Source: Holacanthus passer
Taxonomy: Eukaryota > Chordata > Actinopteri > Pomacanthidae
NCBI GenBank assembly: GCA_025331565.1
Contig: JAFREQ010000105.1
Coordinates: 992,001-1,056,000 of the forward strand
Length of the DNA: 64,000 nucleotides
Direction of reading: 5' to 3'
In this document: in pieces, positions 1 to 13,450 of the stretch
How positions within the stretch are numbered: position 1 is the first letter of the stretch
How the letters are laid out: each line of letters starts with the position of its first letter
The notes under the pieces: model-generated
The model's database searches: none
The model's input: only the letters and a program-made list of their open reading frames with translations
What the model was told of the DNA's origin: nothing
Program-made: the position numbers and the translations under genes

Positions 1-932
1 CATGCTGCCATTACATGTGTGTGGATGTGTGTAAGTGTAATATGTTCCCACTTCCGTCAGAGATTAGTCCACTAAGACTTGTAATTGAGGCTTGACGAAC
101 CAAATAATATGAGAGATTTTTTTTTTCTTTTTACCAGATGCAGAGAGGTCTTTATTTCACACCACAGCTCCGAGCTGCTGTTGGCTGCTCTTCATCTCAC
201 ATCCAGCGTGAAAACACACGCACACGCACAAAAGAAGTGGCGTTTGCTCACAAAAGTGCTAAGATTTAAGTGTTAAAACCTGAAATTAGCATTTTCTCTG
301 CTATATCATTTAATAGAAGTTAAAAAAAGAGTTACCCATGAATGCAAAAACAAATATCACCGTATTAGTTTAACACGGAAGAAAACTTCAAGTTCTGGAG
401 TTGAATGTTTATTCATGAGGGTCGTCAACATTATATTTGCCTGTATTTGTTCACATTTTGGCAAATTGGCATCATTGAACATATGACAAATTAGCTATTA
501 GCAGCTCCTGATTGCAATGTACCCGTGGATGTACAGACAACTATCACAGGATCTGTTATAAGGAGCATATTTTTTTCTATGATCGCTGAGCAAATTTATG
601 GACTTTTATTCATGATGGACATCAGAGATAACGAGTGAATCTGTGTGTTCAGACTTGACTCAGTTATGACTCTAAGAAAGAGAACAATTCTAAATCTAAC
701 GCCTGGACTCTTTTGACACAAATCATGTCAAAAATGTTGCAGAGGGTAAAAAGTCAAGGTAGTACTAAATAGTTTGAGTCATACTTGAATGAATTCTTCA
801 AACACAGTCAACAGATCAGGTTCATGGTTTCAAGGATGACCGGTGACATTCTGCATGTATCTGCCTGGATAAATGAAAAAATCTGAAAACCTATGGCTGC
901 AAAATCCTGCTCACATAACAGAACAGACTATG

Positions 933-935
<3 letters not shown>

Positions 936-969
<34 letters not shown>
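936..969. repeat. (TG)n microsatellite
   Basis: 34 bp of uninterrupted TG dinucleotides, directly visible. Confidence 0.97.
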
Positions 970-973
<4 letters not shown>

Positions 974-1137
974 CAGTGTTAGGACAAGTCAAACTCCTGC
1001 CAAAGGCACCTGAACGCCACAGATGAAAGCAAGGTTGTTTTGTTTTTGTTTTCTGATAGAAGCTTGTTGTGTTGTCTTTCTATCTGTCATCACACGACTT
1101 CCATAATCTCCTTATGGAAATTCATAATCGTCAGCCA

Positions 1138-1161
1138 CAACAACAACAACAACAACAACAA
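1138..1161. repeat. (CAA)8 microsatellite
   Basis: Eight perfect CAA units followed by a CpG-containing stretch (1162-1290). No coding context was recognised. Confidence 0.95.
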
Positions 1162-3319
1162 CGTAGGTGCGTCGCGTGATGAAACGAAGATGTAAATAAA
1201 TAATATTAACAAGTGTCACCTCGGCGGGGGGAAGAAAGCCGGAGGAGCTCTCGGGGATTGTGACACATCCCATGTGGCTCCACTGATCCGGCCGCTTTTC
1301 ACCTAAGAGCTTAAGAACGCAGTGCCGCTGTTTCAAGATAATTTTGTCTGGAGTGGTCTTAGCATACATCAGCCTCATTTTACGCTCCTTATCTTTCCTC
1401 CCTCTTCCTTGTCACCCTTTCTTTGATTCGCTCGACTTTGTTTTCGCGCCTTGTTCGCAGATTCCCTTCTTTTGTTTGTTGTTTAAACCAAGTGAGGATT
1501 TAAACCCTGCACTGACACAGCTTTTGGCCTCGGAGCTGAACTGTTTGACTCCAGACAAACAGCTTTTTTTTTTTTTATATATATATATATTTTTCCCCCT
1601 CCCCGCGCCTGGTGTAATCCTCACAGATAAAGCAACCTCTTCAAACACAGTGGAGTGTAGCAGTTGCTTAGGCAACAGACTATCCCATCTAATCCAACCT
1701 GTTCCCATCTCCCCAAAGTCTGAATACCTGTCGAATTCAAAGGCTTCCTAAGCTCACTACTTGTTAGCCTTGAGTCTTGTGAATAACATTTTCAACTAAG
1801 ATTTCAATAACACCGTGTCAGCTTATTCATTGGCATTAAAGCTGGAGCGGCTGGTCTAACTGCAGGACTGCAGGAGGGGGGGGGGTTGCACTTAAATTTT
1901 TAAGGCAACAAACAATTCGACAAGCAACAATTTCACGACTTCAATTGTGACATTGGCTCGTAACAATGTGCCCAGCAGTTGAGAATTGAGTGTAATGAAA
2001 ATGGAGCTGACCCCAGATTACCCCACAGAACAACATGCTGTTTGTCTTTGTGCCCCCCACCCCCCACCAACACCACCACCACCACCCAACCTCACAAAGA
2101 AATGATGGTGGAGAGATGATCTGGCCAAGCGTTTTATAATCTTCCCCGGGGTGCCAGGAGCAGCAAAGTGTTGGGGACGTAGTATTGATTTATATAAAAC
2201 TCAATGTTCCCTCCGCTGCCCAGATCTGAGTGTGTCTGGACCGTGAGAGCGATAAGGGATTGGACTAATGTGAGTGCAGAGCAAAAGGGCCTTGATGCCA
2301 AATGGATAAGCTCAGAGTTTTAACAACCTGAAAGTTTGCACTCTCTCTCTGCTGTATTTTATTATTTTTTTCTTCATTGTGTCGTTGTTACAGTGCCGGC
2401 TCTTGATGAATTGCAGCATTAAGGATTATGTTCTCCAAGAGATGCCCCTGGTGATTTGGGGTAAAAACTGGAATATGTCAAGTCACAGTCTGAGTGGAAC
2501 TAGCAGCTACTGCATAGATTTTGGCCAGATTTATAAGCCTAATTAGGCCAAGCCCACACAGGCACGGACAACTCTGCAGACTTTACCTTGTCATAGTTTT
2601 TTATCTAATGTTATCTGAGGGCAGCTGAATCTTCAAAATGTTGCTGGTGTAGCATATACATCACTTGATTGGGAACAAAATCCATATAAATACAGTATAC
2701 TGCCTGCGAGGTACAAGCTCGCTTTAGGCTATATTCCAAAAAAATGAAAACACAGCATTGTAATTTCCAGCTCAGGCGAACAAATGAAGACATTCATAAA
2801 CACTTTAGTGGCAAATTTCATTCATCTAATTGTCTTTGTAAGCATTGCCTTATTATTTTCCAATAGTGGCAAGTTGCTTTTCTTTAATTATCTAATAAAC
2901 ACGCCCTCAAGGATCTATTGTTCACGTGTTAATTAACATATCCTGTATAATGAAATACAGGAAACTAGTGAAACTAGTGTGTCTGTGAGAGGAATCACAC
3001 AGTCTGGAAAGTGCATTTGGAAAGAGACAGTATCAGTACCACAATGTAAAATATTACAAGCATTCAAAATATTATTTAATTAAAGGTTTGAAAGTGTAAT
3101 CATTAAAATGCACTCAATGTATCTCATGGTGCAGAATGAATCCTTTGATTGTTATATTATTATATATTATATTATTAGATTATTATTACTGATGCATTAA
3201 CACACAGGCAGGAGCATTTTGTTGTGCTATGTTTCAGCTGGTTGACTTGGAGCTAACCTTAACTATTTGGTAATTAAATCTATAACCATGAAGGCTACTT
3301 TCTAGTGTTGTAAAAATGA

Positions 3320-3610
3320 ATCTAAGGACCCTTTCATTTGGTCCAGACCTTCAAACTTGCCAGTTTGATCTAAACTAAAATTGCAGGATTGAATGACACT
3401 TCCCCTGTAAGGTCCAGACAAAACAGCCAAACCTTGATCTGACCAAAAGAGGTGATCTTGGTGTGGATCAAATGGAACCATGGTTCAGCTTCTTTCTCGT
3501 GTGAACACATTTTTTTGAATGGTTTGGACTGTCAGACCTATTACAGGAAGTTCTAGCAGGCGAGCATGTGGGGAGAGGCGGAGGCCAATGATCTGCTTCA
3601 TCTCAAGGTC
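3320..3610. repeat. Possible teleost miniature transposon relic
   Basis: Repeated GGTCCAGACC, GTCCAGAC and GTGTGAACAC-like words resemble a common fish non-autonomous DNA element rich in GGTCCGGACC. The ends were not resolved, so the boundaries are approximate and the assignment weak. Confidence 0.3.
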
Positions 3611-3910
3611 CGATTAACAAAAGATATTGCACTAATGATATCACAGTGCAAACACGCCCGTAAAGGTTTGCATCTGATTGCAGTTATCTATGTGTCAAAG
3701 TGGTAAACACACACTGAAATGACGTCTGACAACAACAGAGAGGAGAACAGCAAAGACAGAGAGGTAAAGATGGAAAGATTGGCTGATTGAGATCAAAAGA
3801 GTGAAATCAGATGACACCAGGAAGCAGGAGAAGAGGAACAGAAAAGTAACATAAGGATGGTCTTCCTGATTGAACTTCATTAAGCTTCATTTCAATCAGG
3901 AGAAATCATG

Positions 3911-3950
3911 ATAAGAGTGAACAATTATTCATAAGAGTGAACAATTATTT
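3911..3950. repeat. Tandem duplication, 2 x 20 bp
   Basis: The 20-mer beginning ATAAGAGTGAACAATTATT occurs twice head to tail (3911-3930 and 3931-3950), differing only in the last base. It looks like a recent slippage or repair duplication. Confidence 0.9.
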
Positions 3951-4967
3951 TATTGACACAGGCACAGTAAAGATGATCAGTGTGACAAATGTGAACAGTA
4001 GCGATCAGAATCCAGCCGCTCTGAATGTGGCTGGTGTTTGTGACTCGGACTTTTTTGGAAAGAAAGGGGTTGAATTTGCACCAAATGTATGAATATTACC
4101 TCATTTAAATATGTACAAGTAGCACCGGAGCACCAAGTCGCTATTTGCTCGGCAGCAGTTTGGTGCATTTCACCCTTTGCAGGTGCTTTGGGAATTACAT
4201 GGTTACAGGTTTATCAGCCACAGAAGCCACACAATCCTTTGGTGAATTTGCCCCAAATTTGGTTCAACGGCTTTTTAAAGAAAATACTCTGAAAATGATT
4301 TTCCCAGAGGATGAGAGAGAGAGGAAGTGAATTAAACTGAAAGTGACAATGTCTCACACACACCAATGTTTGCAAACCCATCAGTTGCAGGGATAGGGAG
4401 ACGCAGTTCACGTAGGTGATGACAACATTACGGACGCATTTCATGTAATGTGATTGTAACTGTAATGGGAATCCAAAACCTAAAACTTCCCTGTCAGCTC
4501 AGGGTGCAGAATTATCTGTTACTGTGTCTAGCAACTGCCAAATATGTTTAATATCGCTAATGTTTGTCAGTTTCTATGATCAATGCTTTTGTGATCAGTT
4601 TGACTTGTGTTTTCAGTTTGACAGAGTTTCAGGATTATGGCTTTGGGTGGAAAATGCATTTTCTTTTTATAATTTTTATGATCATGTGTGGCTGATAAAT
4701 AATATTTAGTAAATACATAGTTTGTTATGAGTGAAGCTTTGCCTCTAACATTAATCAGTCTTTGCACTAATGAAACATGTAAGAGTATATCTTGGTGGTA
4801 AAGAGCTAAATGATGGTTTCATACATACTGTCTTTAAGTACAATGCACATCTAATATTCAGAATGATGTCTTATTAGCTAATCATAGCCGACAACTGTCC
4901 ATCAGAGTTTTGGAAATACAAGGATGACTGTCCCATACACATTTACCTCTACTACTCTACCTCTACT

Positions 4968-5004
4968 ACAGTGCTTGAGTAAATGTATTTATATTCCACC
5001 ACTG
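4968..5004 (-). mobile_element. Terminal fragment of the CAGTGGTGGAA hAT-type MITE
   Basis: The words CTTGAGTAAATGTA and TTCCACCACTG are the reverse complement of one end of the full copy at 49036-49463. The remainder and the opposite end are missing, so this is a truncated relic. Confidence 0.6.
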
Positions 5005-5732
5005 GAAAGAGAAAAGTAAGGAACACAAACGCCCCTCTACTTCATATCTCCTCTACTTCCATTACAGCAAACAATTTTGCAAACCATGCTGTTCTATTTC
5101 TGATTTTTGGAAGTATTTTTTTTCCAGGTAGACATTGTCTTCCATTCATTCCTCTATGGCATGAAAATCAATTAGCAGACTTTTGAATGTTGCATGAGTT
5201 GTGCAATCATCACAGTGGAAATGGAGTCTATTTTTGTCAAAGTTTGAGGTAATTTTCTGCATGAAAAGAGTAATGTCTGCAAAATGACTTCAAATCACAG
5301 ATGTATGTAAATATCATTTTGATCACAGTCGCAGTCTTTGTCAGGTACAAATGTTTGAACATCTCACATAAAGCTACTAACTAACTACTTTTCATTAGTG
5401 ATTCATTTTTGCCCAATTAGTTGTCTCATTGTTTAATCAATGAAATGTTAACAGAAAATAGTGACTCTGTTCTCTAACAAGTTATCAGAGCTCGAGGCGA
5501 CTTCTTCAAATGTCAGCAGTTAAAACAGTAACCAAGTCATGTCTCGCGCCTCGAGTCACATTCGAGATGACGATGTTTCTCTGACCTGTGCTTTGATTGA
5601 CTAAACATAACTGTACATTGGAATCACTGAACCATCTGCAAATACATTCAGTATAAACATTTTTGCAACTTGCCAGATATGTTCATGAACAATATTTCCT
5701 TATTATGTCCATTGTTATACAACAGACTGAAA

Positions 5733-5785
5733 ATAAGATAAGATAAGATAAACCTTTATTCGTCCCACAGTGGGGAAGTTTGCAA
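5733..5785 (-). mobile_element. LINE 3' tail (ATAAG)n + CCTTTATTCGTCCCAC
   Basis: AAGATAAGATAAACC followed by TTTATTCGTCCCACAGTGGG. Read on the - strand this is a LINE-like 3' end: GTGGGACGAATAAAGG, with a polyadenylation-like AATAAA, then short tandem TTATC units. It is 5'-truncated. The exact LINE clade (L2/Rex1-like) is uncertain. Confidence 0.65.
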
Positions 5786-7427
5786 AATTAGAGCTGTATA
5801 AACCAAATTCCTAGGAGGTAATGTCTTGTTTTATCAGGCCCACAAGAGATGCAACTGATGAAACAATTAATTGACAATCAAAAACATTCTCGACTAATTT
5901 TTTCACTTCTAATCTCAAAACAAATAACTCATCCGCAGTGACGACTGTAATCACCCTCCTTCTTCGGTGCTTTGAGGTGAGGTAGGTAAAGTAATGCCCT
6001 GAAACCATGATGTGACTTTCAGAGAAATGAATGTGGACTTGATGCTCAGTGTGATGGATCACACAACATTGGAAACTATAGGTAATTAACTGGAGGCCTG
6101 TGGCTGCCAGAGAAAAACACAAATATCAAAACATATAAAAATATAAAAATGTACAGCGCATTCATTCTGTTTGTGACAAATATAAGTTCACATTTCTCCT
6201 GTGTTCCTTGTTTCCAACAGCAAATTTAAACATAAAACTTCAATATGATGGAGCTCAACATGTAACTTTTCCTTTTCATTGTACTTTATTACTTGTTTTA
6301 TTGCTTTATATTATTCAGCTCCAGACAGGTGAAACACTGTGTGGCGTGTTTTGTGTGTTTGCCTTTCAAACATGAAAACTCGTGGCCCGACTCCTTCAGC
6401 GCTGCTCTCATCTGGTGTTTCCATTACAAAGGGGAGCTCACAGGCTTTGATGGAGAAGCTACTCTCTCGCTCCCTCTCTGAAACCCTAATGATACCTGCT
6501 TCCAAGCCTATTTCTGGGACATCAAAGGATCAACTAGCCTAAGTGCTCATGCCACAGTGCTGAGGGGACATATTGAAGCCTGTATTTGGAAACTCCCATC
6601 ATTATCATACTGATGTAAGGACAGTTACTTTTCCATATGTGCTGTAAAGGAGATTCACCTGTGAGACGATCCGGCCACAAGGATGTGTTTAACGTAAAGC
6701 AATGGCGCCATCATATGGAGAGCAGAGGGACAGAACCGAGCTGCTTTGTGGCAGATTACGTGTTTGAATAAAAGATGAAACCGCAGGAGATGGAGAAAAG
6801 TAAGACTGGTGGAATTTGTGCATCGCTCAAGTTAGAAATTAATTTTTGGTATGAAATAAGAGTAAATAGCAATTTAGGCAGCAGCCATCCTGCTCTGACA
6901 GTGAAATCCTCCCTGCTGTCTGAAAGTCTGGTGAAGACACATTCATCGTCACCTCTTCCACATTCACAATAATATCATGCTGTTGATGCCGGACCTTCCA
7001 AATCACAAGACTAATTTCTCACAGGAATCAAGTGTCATATGTTTGTTGACTGAAAAAAGCTAACCTGAGTCATGTCAACTTGTGATTTTCTGTCATGGGT
7101 TGAAAAACATCCTCCAACAGCATCTGCTGCTGGAGGCAGGCCAGAGCGATATATCTGTTGCTAAGCAACCACTTTGACTCTTATTTTGTTGTGCAGGACC
7201 ACTAACTAGATTTCCAGTCAAGGTTGCATCAGTTTGGTTTGATTCCTTTGCAATGCTGCAAACATGCAGAAATCAAAGATAAATCTGTTTATCGTTGATG
7301 TTTCCGTGTTAGCTCTCATTACCAAATAATATTAGAAAACACATTTGATCATTCATGACGCTGCAAATATGGAAATGATATGTGATAATGATTTTATAAT
7401 GATACTTTCATACATCATCACATAAAT

Positions 7428-7530
7428 CAGAGGTTTTCAAACTCTCCCCTGGGGAGGGGGAGATTTGCAAGGTGGGTGAGGATGGAGACTTGTGAGGCAA
7501 AGATACTGGGGGGGTAAAAGTGACGGGTGC
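7428..7530 (+). mobile_element. One end of the CAGAGGTTTTCAAACT hAT-type MITE
   Basis: CAGAGGTTTTCAAACT at 7428-7443 is the same terminal sequence seen at both ends of the complete copy in chst13 intron 3. A G-rich body follows but no second end was found, so it is a partial copy. Confidence 0.5.
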
Positions 7531-10500
7531 ACACATGCATTCTCACAACAGGAAGTTAGTTGAAGTTACCAACACAATCTGCAGCAGTGACTGTGACATT
7601 AAACCCTTAATTTGAACTAATAGACTGGATTCTGTGTGACTTAAACTTTTCAGGAATATCATTATCTCAAATGTCCATCCTCAATAAGCATTCTCCCCAT
7701 CACTCCAGATGTTGCCAAAGATAGATAGAAAAAAAACAAGGCTGAAGAAGTAGCCCCATTTCCCACTGAATCCATGGCAACCTTTAACTTCCTGTTTACA
7801 TCCCTTAGTGCCGTTGAGAGCAGGGCCCAAAGTGTCAGACTCTCAGATTCTGTTCCTGGATCAAATCACTGATCGGGTTTGGTGCAAAGGTTTTCCAAAA
7901 TGCAGATAGAGGTTCAAAATTCAAGGTTTTTTTTGGAGCAGCATGTAGCACACCTCCTGGCTGCCCAGAGGCCGAGACTCTAAATCTAAGCTGGAATAAC
8001 CTGTAGTCCTTCCTTAACACTGACTGCATCACTGTTCATGACAAATGACACCACTGGAGCCAGAAGAACAGATTTTGCAGCAGGAGAACTCAGCTCAGCA
8101 GGTTATAGTCCTGATCACTGAGGAACTGACTGCACCAACAGGCTACATTTACCATCAACATTCACATAAAACATGGCAACATTTCCCTTAAACACTCAAT
8201 TAATTTTGCAGTTTTAATGAAGAAACTCTAACAAGTGAATGTTTTTATGTCCTTACTCATAACTCATATTTGAAAATAAAGGTGAAAAATATTAAAGTAA
8301 TGGCATTGGTTTTAATCATCTTCATTAAATACAGACTTTAATAAAACATGTGTGAAATGATTCATTTTCAGAATGACTACAATCCTGCAAGGCTGCTCCA
8401 AAATGGTTATATCTTTCATGGTCAATGGAGTGAATGCTGCACTTGATTTCTTTTCCAAGCAAAGTGGGAATAGCAAGAAATAACAATTTCAATTTTTAGC
8501 CTGTAAATCTGTCACATCATTTTTTTTTTTTTTTTTTATCTCCGTATTATATTGATCCATCTTTAACTTTATCTATTACTGTGATTATTGATTCCAGTAT
8601 ATTTACAACTGTGTGTTTGTCTGACCTGTGTCATGTCCATAGTGGTGGGACCTAAACATTTAACCTTTCCCTCTCTGGTCTGGAAGAATCGCTTGGAACA
8701 ATGAGTGAGTAGTTTGTAGTTCTCACACACACACAACATGCAACGTTAGGTCCCAAAAAGCAGTTCACAAGGGCACAAGTGCCCTTGAGCCTGGCACTGA
8801 ACCACAAAGTGCTCCAGGTACCTCTGTGAAAGTAAGTGCTTGTGTCAAGAGCTGTGTAGGTGTATACAAGGGAAAACAGCAAAATACAATAGAGCAATAT
8901 TTTTTTGGGGGGGTGATGCTATTTAACTTCATGACACTAGAAAAATACACATTATCTGCAAATATCTGCTGGTACTTCTGCTGATGTTTGCATCTGAGTC
9001 ACAAAATATTGCAGGCAGTGAAAACCCACCATCAGGTCAACCAGGTTTGGTTCTTCATCCGATGACCTTTTTGCAGATTATCTGTGGATGAAGATGCCAA
9101 AAATCTTTGCATTGTTCTGTCTCACAGGCAGTACCACTTCTGTTTCAGTAAACTGAAATGTCTGACCTCAAACAGACTGAGGGTGGTAGACTTTTGCTGA
9201 ACAGCGGCCACTGTGGCCACAAGTGGCAATTACAGTACATTTCTCTTCATTTCCCAAGTTTCTTAAGGGTCATTTGCTTCTTATTAGTGATGATTCAGGT
9301 GTTGCAGCAGCCAAGGACAGAAAAAGATACAGATAAATAGAGTTAAATTAGAAGTATATAAAATAAAAACAAGAACAGAAATAAAAATAGAACTATACAG
9401 GAGCAATAAAAATACAAGGCAAGCAGTATGTGTTAATATAATATAGTAGAATATATAGACCAGCACTAGGACCAGTTTCAGATATGTGCATATAAAAGCT
9501 CACAAACTAACCCATATTATGACTGTGAAGTTTGTTGCTGTTAGCTTTTATTAACTGTTCAGTTTCCATCAATGCAGGTTGCTTCTGCAGGTTCTGCAGC
9601 TGTGAAATCATCTGATAAGCGTTTGTGCTTCCTCAGGCATTGCAAAGTCCTTATCCACATTGTTATGTTTGATGCAGAAGAGAAGTGAGTTCCCAGATAG
9701 CATAATCAGAGAACATGGAAAATGTCAAGTTGTTGATCTCGATGTGCCGCTTATCTAGTCGGCCCTCAATCCCTGTGCAGTCCTCATAATCACTCTTTTT
9801 CTTCCTCTTAGTTTTCTTCTAGACGCTTCTGGCTTTCTGAAACTTCCAAATTCAAACTACAATCAAAAATGAGTCCTTCATGATAAAAAAGTGGTGAATA
9901 CAGCAACGCCACACAAAGGCAACCAAGCCACTAAGTGCAGTGTCATAAAACACATGGGAACAGAAAAGAGTCTGGATCCACAAAAATACTCTGCACTTAA
10001 CTGCTGCAGCATAAAAATACCCATCTATGCAAATTATGTCATCTAAACCTTGTAAAATGCAACATGGCAAAAGTCAATACAAACTATTTCCCAAAACGAT
10101 TTAGAGACGTCTTATAACTGGAGAGCTGTGACATCCTTTTATGTTGCAGTGTGCAAATATTAAGATTTCACGTTGGGTTGTTGGCGACAGGCAGGTGGTA
10201 GCAGAGAATAAGTCTCCTTATTTCTGTTGTTGTGACTGCGGCGAGGAAAGTGACAGATTGTTTTTGGCAAGTTGCTAATAGAGTGCCGAGCACGGTTTCA
10301 GCCACGACAAGCGTCTCCATTTTCTGTTCGCATTTGCAAAGGAACGCACTTCTTTTACAGGCAGGACGGACCCAGGTTGTCAAATAGCACAGAAGGGAGA
10401 AACTTACACTTGCAAAATGAAGCTGTTCATATAGAAAACAGTAACAATAAAAACTTGGGTCACTTTTGAAGGTGGGAATGATGGAGTGTCTCAGTGGAGG

Positions 10501-10595
10501 AATCTCACTCCCTGGGGTTTCCTGTCTTTGTGATTTGTATGTATTGTATTTGAATACGTTTCAAATATTTGACACATTATTTTCTGTGCATGGGA

Positions 10596-10680
10596 AGCGC
10601 GGTGATGTTGCAGTGGTTAAGACCCCCCACCTGTCAAAGTATTTTTACCCCCGCTGCCAACGGAATTGAATCCCCCAGAA
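10596..10680 (+). repeat. Possible tRNA-derived SINE relic
   Basis: GCAGTGGTTAAGAC resembles a Leu/Ser-type tRNA A box, and GGAATTGAATCCC about 45 bp later resembles a B box. The spacing suits a tRNA-like SINE head. No cloverleaf is intact and no tail is clear. Confidence 0.3.
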
Positions 10681-12445
10681 GCCTTTCTCCTCGCACTCAG
10701 AGCTCCTTTACTCCTTCACACTGTTTCAGAAATGAAAGACGTTGAGGAGAGTGGACTTGTTGAAAACTACGGTTGGTGTGGTTAGTGATGGCTGTGCTGC
10801 TCTGCATGGTGAACAAAGTTTTTATTTCTCAACATTTGCTCCAGTATTCTTGCACTTTCATCACATCTTAAGCTGTGGCTAGGTTTCCATCCAAATAAGA
10901 CACAACAGGGAAATGTGCAGTGTGACAGCAGCAAGATAAATAGTAGGTAAAGAAGAAGAATAAAAAAGCAAAACAATTCAACTTGGGTAAAAAAGTATCA
11001 CCAATTCAACTAGAATAAAAAGTATTGACAATTTAACTACAAGTATTAACACATAATATAACTATAATAAAAGTATTGACAATAATAAATTAACAAGAGA
11101 AATATGAAAACAATATATACACTATAGACGGGATGAAATGGATGAAGTGAGATGAAATGAAACGCAATGAATGTATCGTGCCCATAAATGTAGCGCAAAC
11201 ACACATCCAGCATCAAGACAAATTTTGTAAGATAGTGAATATAGGGTTAAAATCTGCAAAGTAGCATTTGCTGAAATATCAGGACCTATATCGTGTTGAA
11301 AGAGTAACTTATTCCTATAATAATTGTTCATAACAGTTGTGCATACTCTCTCTGCAGACGTGTTCGTGCTTCTGCGCTTCATGGGCCCATAGAGCGTGTG
11401 AACTAGAGGAAGGCAAACCATTGAACTTCCAGCCTGTATCAGCTGATGCATTCATTTATGTTATAATATCATTGTCTGCATCAGAGTAAATAGTGTGTGG
11501 TGCACTGGTGGCTCTTTTCTTTGTGATCAGCAGAGGTCATACTTCACCCACCTTTACTGAGACGGCTGAGCTAAACCGGCCATAGACCAGGTCTGAGAAA
11601 TGAAGGATAGTTTATGTGAACATTGTTTGGTTTTTATTAGCACTAACTGACAGACGTTGTCGAACCTATTCATGTTCACTCAGTTTTGCACAGTCATATT
11701 TGACCAGATTGAAACAAACAATTTCTTGTCAGAGTTCTGTCTCTTGCAGGACAGATGATTGTTGTTCATTCATATTTTCCTGTAAATCCACAAGGACCCC
11801 ACTGATAGTCACCAGTTTCCTTCGTGGTCTCTACAATTTGTCTTTACTGGAATAGTTTTCTGCAGGTTTCCAGTCCAGATCACTGTCAAACTGCATGTGT
11901 GGACTGAAGACTGTAAAGGCAGTACAGTGTGGAGACTTTTATCATGTTGGGAGCTCATGTTTCCTGCCACGCATCAGGTTTACTGTAAAAAATCTTTTCC
12001 TGTTATGATGAAACCTCAAACTTTCACAACAACTTTTCAACCACTGTCACTTTCTAGTCCATGTGTCCCCTGAAATAAATGGATTCTGAATTTTGGTTTG
12101 CAAATGGCATTAAATGCCAAGACATGATCTTATTGTCTTTTCTGTTTTCATGTGGCCGACCATCTACAGCTGCAGAAAAATTAGGATCAAAGTTTTGTTA
12201 CAGGTGGTTTTTCTGCTTGTTTGAAAAAGCCAAATGTCAGAATAAGGAAAAGTGAAGAGCAACAAAACAGAAAAGCATGTGTGAGTGTTGTGTTGACCTG
12301 CAGGAGGTGTGGAGGTCATGGACCGCTGACAACTGTACTGGCCACTGAATCTTCTTAACTTGGGACAGATGTGTCCAGTGACACTACTGATGTACACTAG
12401 TTTTATTCTGGACTGTTGTTTTGATTCTCTGCTGCTTTTGGTCTC

Positions 12446-12521
12446 TCTGAGCTGGTGAGCTGTTTCTGAGCTGGTGAGCTGTTTCTGAGCTGGTGAGCGG
12501 TTTCTGAGCTGGTGAGCTGTT
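12446..12521. repeat. 19-bp minisatellite, four units
   Basis: Four consecutive copies of TCTGAGCTGGTGAGCTGTT. Units 1 and 2 are identical, and units 3 and 4 differ by single bases (CTG to CGG in unit 3). Confidence 0.93.
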
Positions 12522-12793
12522 TATCAGTGGGAGGAGACAGATTGAATTATGGACAGATCCCTCATCTGCCAGATCCTCATGGCCCAACCAGGTGGTCTGG
12601 ACATAGAGTCCATGTTCTGACCTGTAAAGTTATCGAACTCTGGCTTCTCCTCTTCATCAACTAGCAGCAGCCTTTGCAGTAAACTCTGTCCAGAGTACAT
12701 GTTGTCATTGAAGTCATCTGGCATGTGGTTATTGTTTCATAACGGCAGACGACACTGATCAGCTACCAAGGATGACAGCTAGTGTTACAAAAC

Positions 12794-12795
<2 letters not shown>

Positions 12796-12844
<49 letters not shown>
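12796..12844. repeat. (TG)n microsatellite
   Basis: 49 bp of perfect TG repeats. A second (TG) array follows about 220 bp away. Confidence 0.97.
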
Positions 12845-12846
<2 letters not shown>

Positions 12847-12911
12847 CTTAGGCAGCTCATTTCGAGGACACATGTAAGACTCAAGAGCAGTTAATTGGTG
12901 GCAGCTGGTGT

Positions 12912-12940
12912 AATTGGGGACACGAGCGGTGTCCCCAATT
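12912..12940. repeat. Perfect 12-bp inverted repeat, 5-nt loop
   Basis: AATTGGGGACAC, spacer GAGCG, then GTGTCCCCAATT. The arms match 12/12. It lies between the two TG arrays at 12796 and 13064 and could extrude as a hairpin. Confidence 0.93.
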
Positions 12941-13063
12941 GGAGAACAGATGATTATTGGGTCAGTGGTTAAAGTCAGGGTAAGGCAAGTAGTGTTTATG
13001 GTAGGGTGAGGGCACATCTCCAGGAAATGAATATAAGTCTAAGTAATGACCCCCGAATGTAAA

Positions 13064-13092
<29 letters not shown>
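13064..13092. repeat. (TG)n microsatellite
   Basis: 29 bp of perfect TG repeats. Confidence 0.97.
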
Positions 13093-13095
<3 letters not shown>

Positions 13096-13354
13096 ACACA
13101 GAAGGTGGAGACAGGCCTGGTACGTCTGATGCCCAGCTGGCAGATGAAAGGACAGCACTGTCTGCAGACTCACTTTGGAAACCTGTGACTAAGCTCATCG
13201 TCTCTCTTTCTCTTTTTCTATATGTCTGTCACTCTGTCTCGCTCATATGTCTGTGGGATGAACAACAGTGCCCTCTGGTGGTCTAATTGGACTCCTGCTG
13301 CTTTATTAGAAGTCCAAGCAGCAAAACTCGAGGTTTTCACTTTGTTTTTTCAAT

Positions 13355-13450
13355 GTTGTTTTTTATTGGTGTGTTTGTCTGTTTGTCAGCCGGATCACAG
13401 AAAAACTACTGGCCCCGTTTTCATGAAACATGGTGTCATGATGTCTCCTG
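13355..13450 (+). repeat. Dispersed repeat fragment (GTCAGCCGGATCACAGAAAA type)
   Basis: A GTTTGTCTGTTTGTCAGC run followed by AAAACTACTGG and TTTTCATGAAACATGGTG. This order of words recurs in many animal genomes as a dispersed element. The ends are not visible. Confidence 0.45.

Larger units (their letters stand above)
1..12400. other. Gene-poor flank, left part
   Basis: No exon-like ORF with a recognisable family and plausible splice sites was found on either strand. Contents are simple repeats, transposon relics listed separately, and A+T-rich unique sequence. The stretch at 2110-2460 is more balanced in base composition and lacks repeats, so it could be conserved non-coding DNA. LINE-3'UTR-like A-rich sequence occurs near 9310-9480 and 10890-11120. 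Confidence 0.6.

Noticed and set aside
1344..1751. 135-codon + strand frame with hydrophobic start
   Set aside because: Crosses a T run and a (TA)n stretch; low complexity and no known domain.
12763..13198. Frames rich in His-Thr on the - strand
   Set aside because: Translations of the TG/CA microsatellites.
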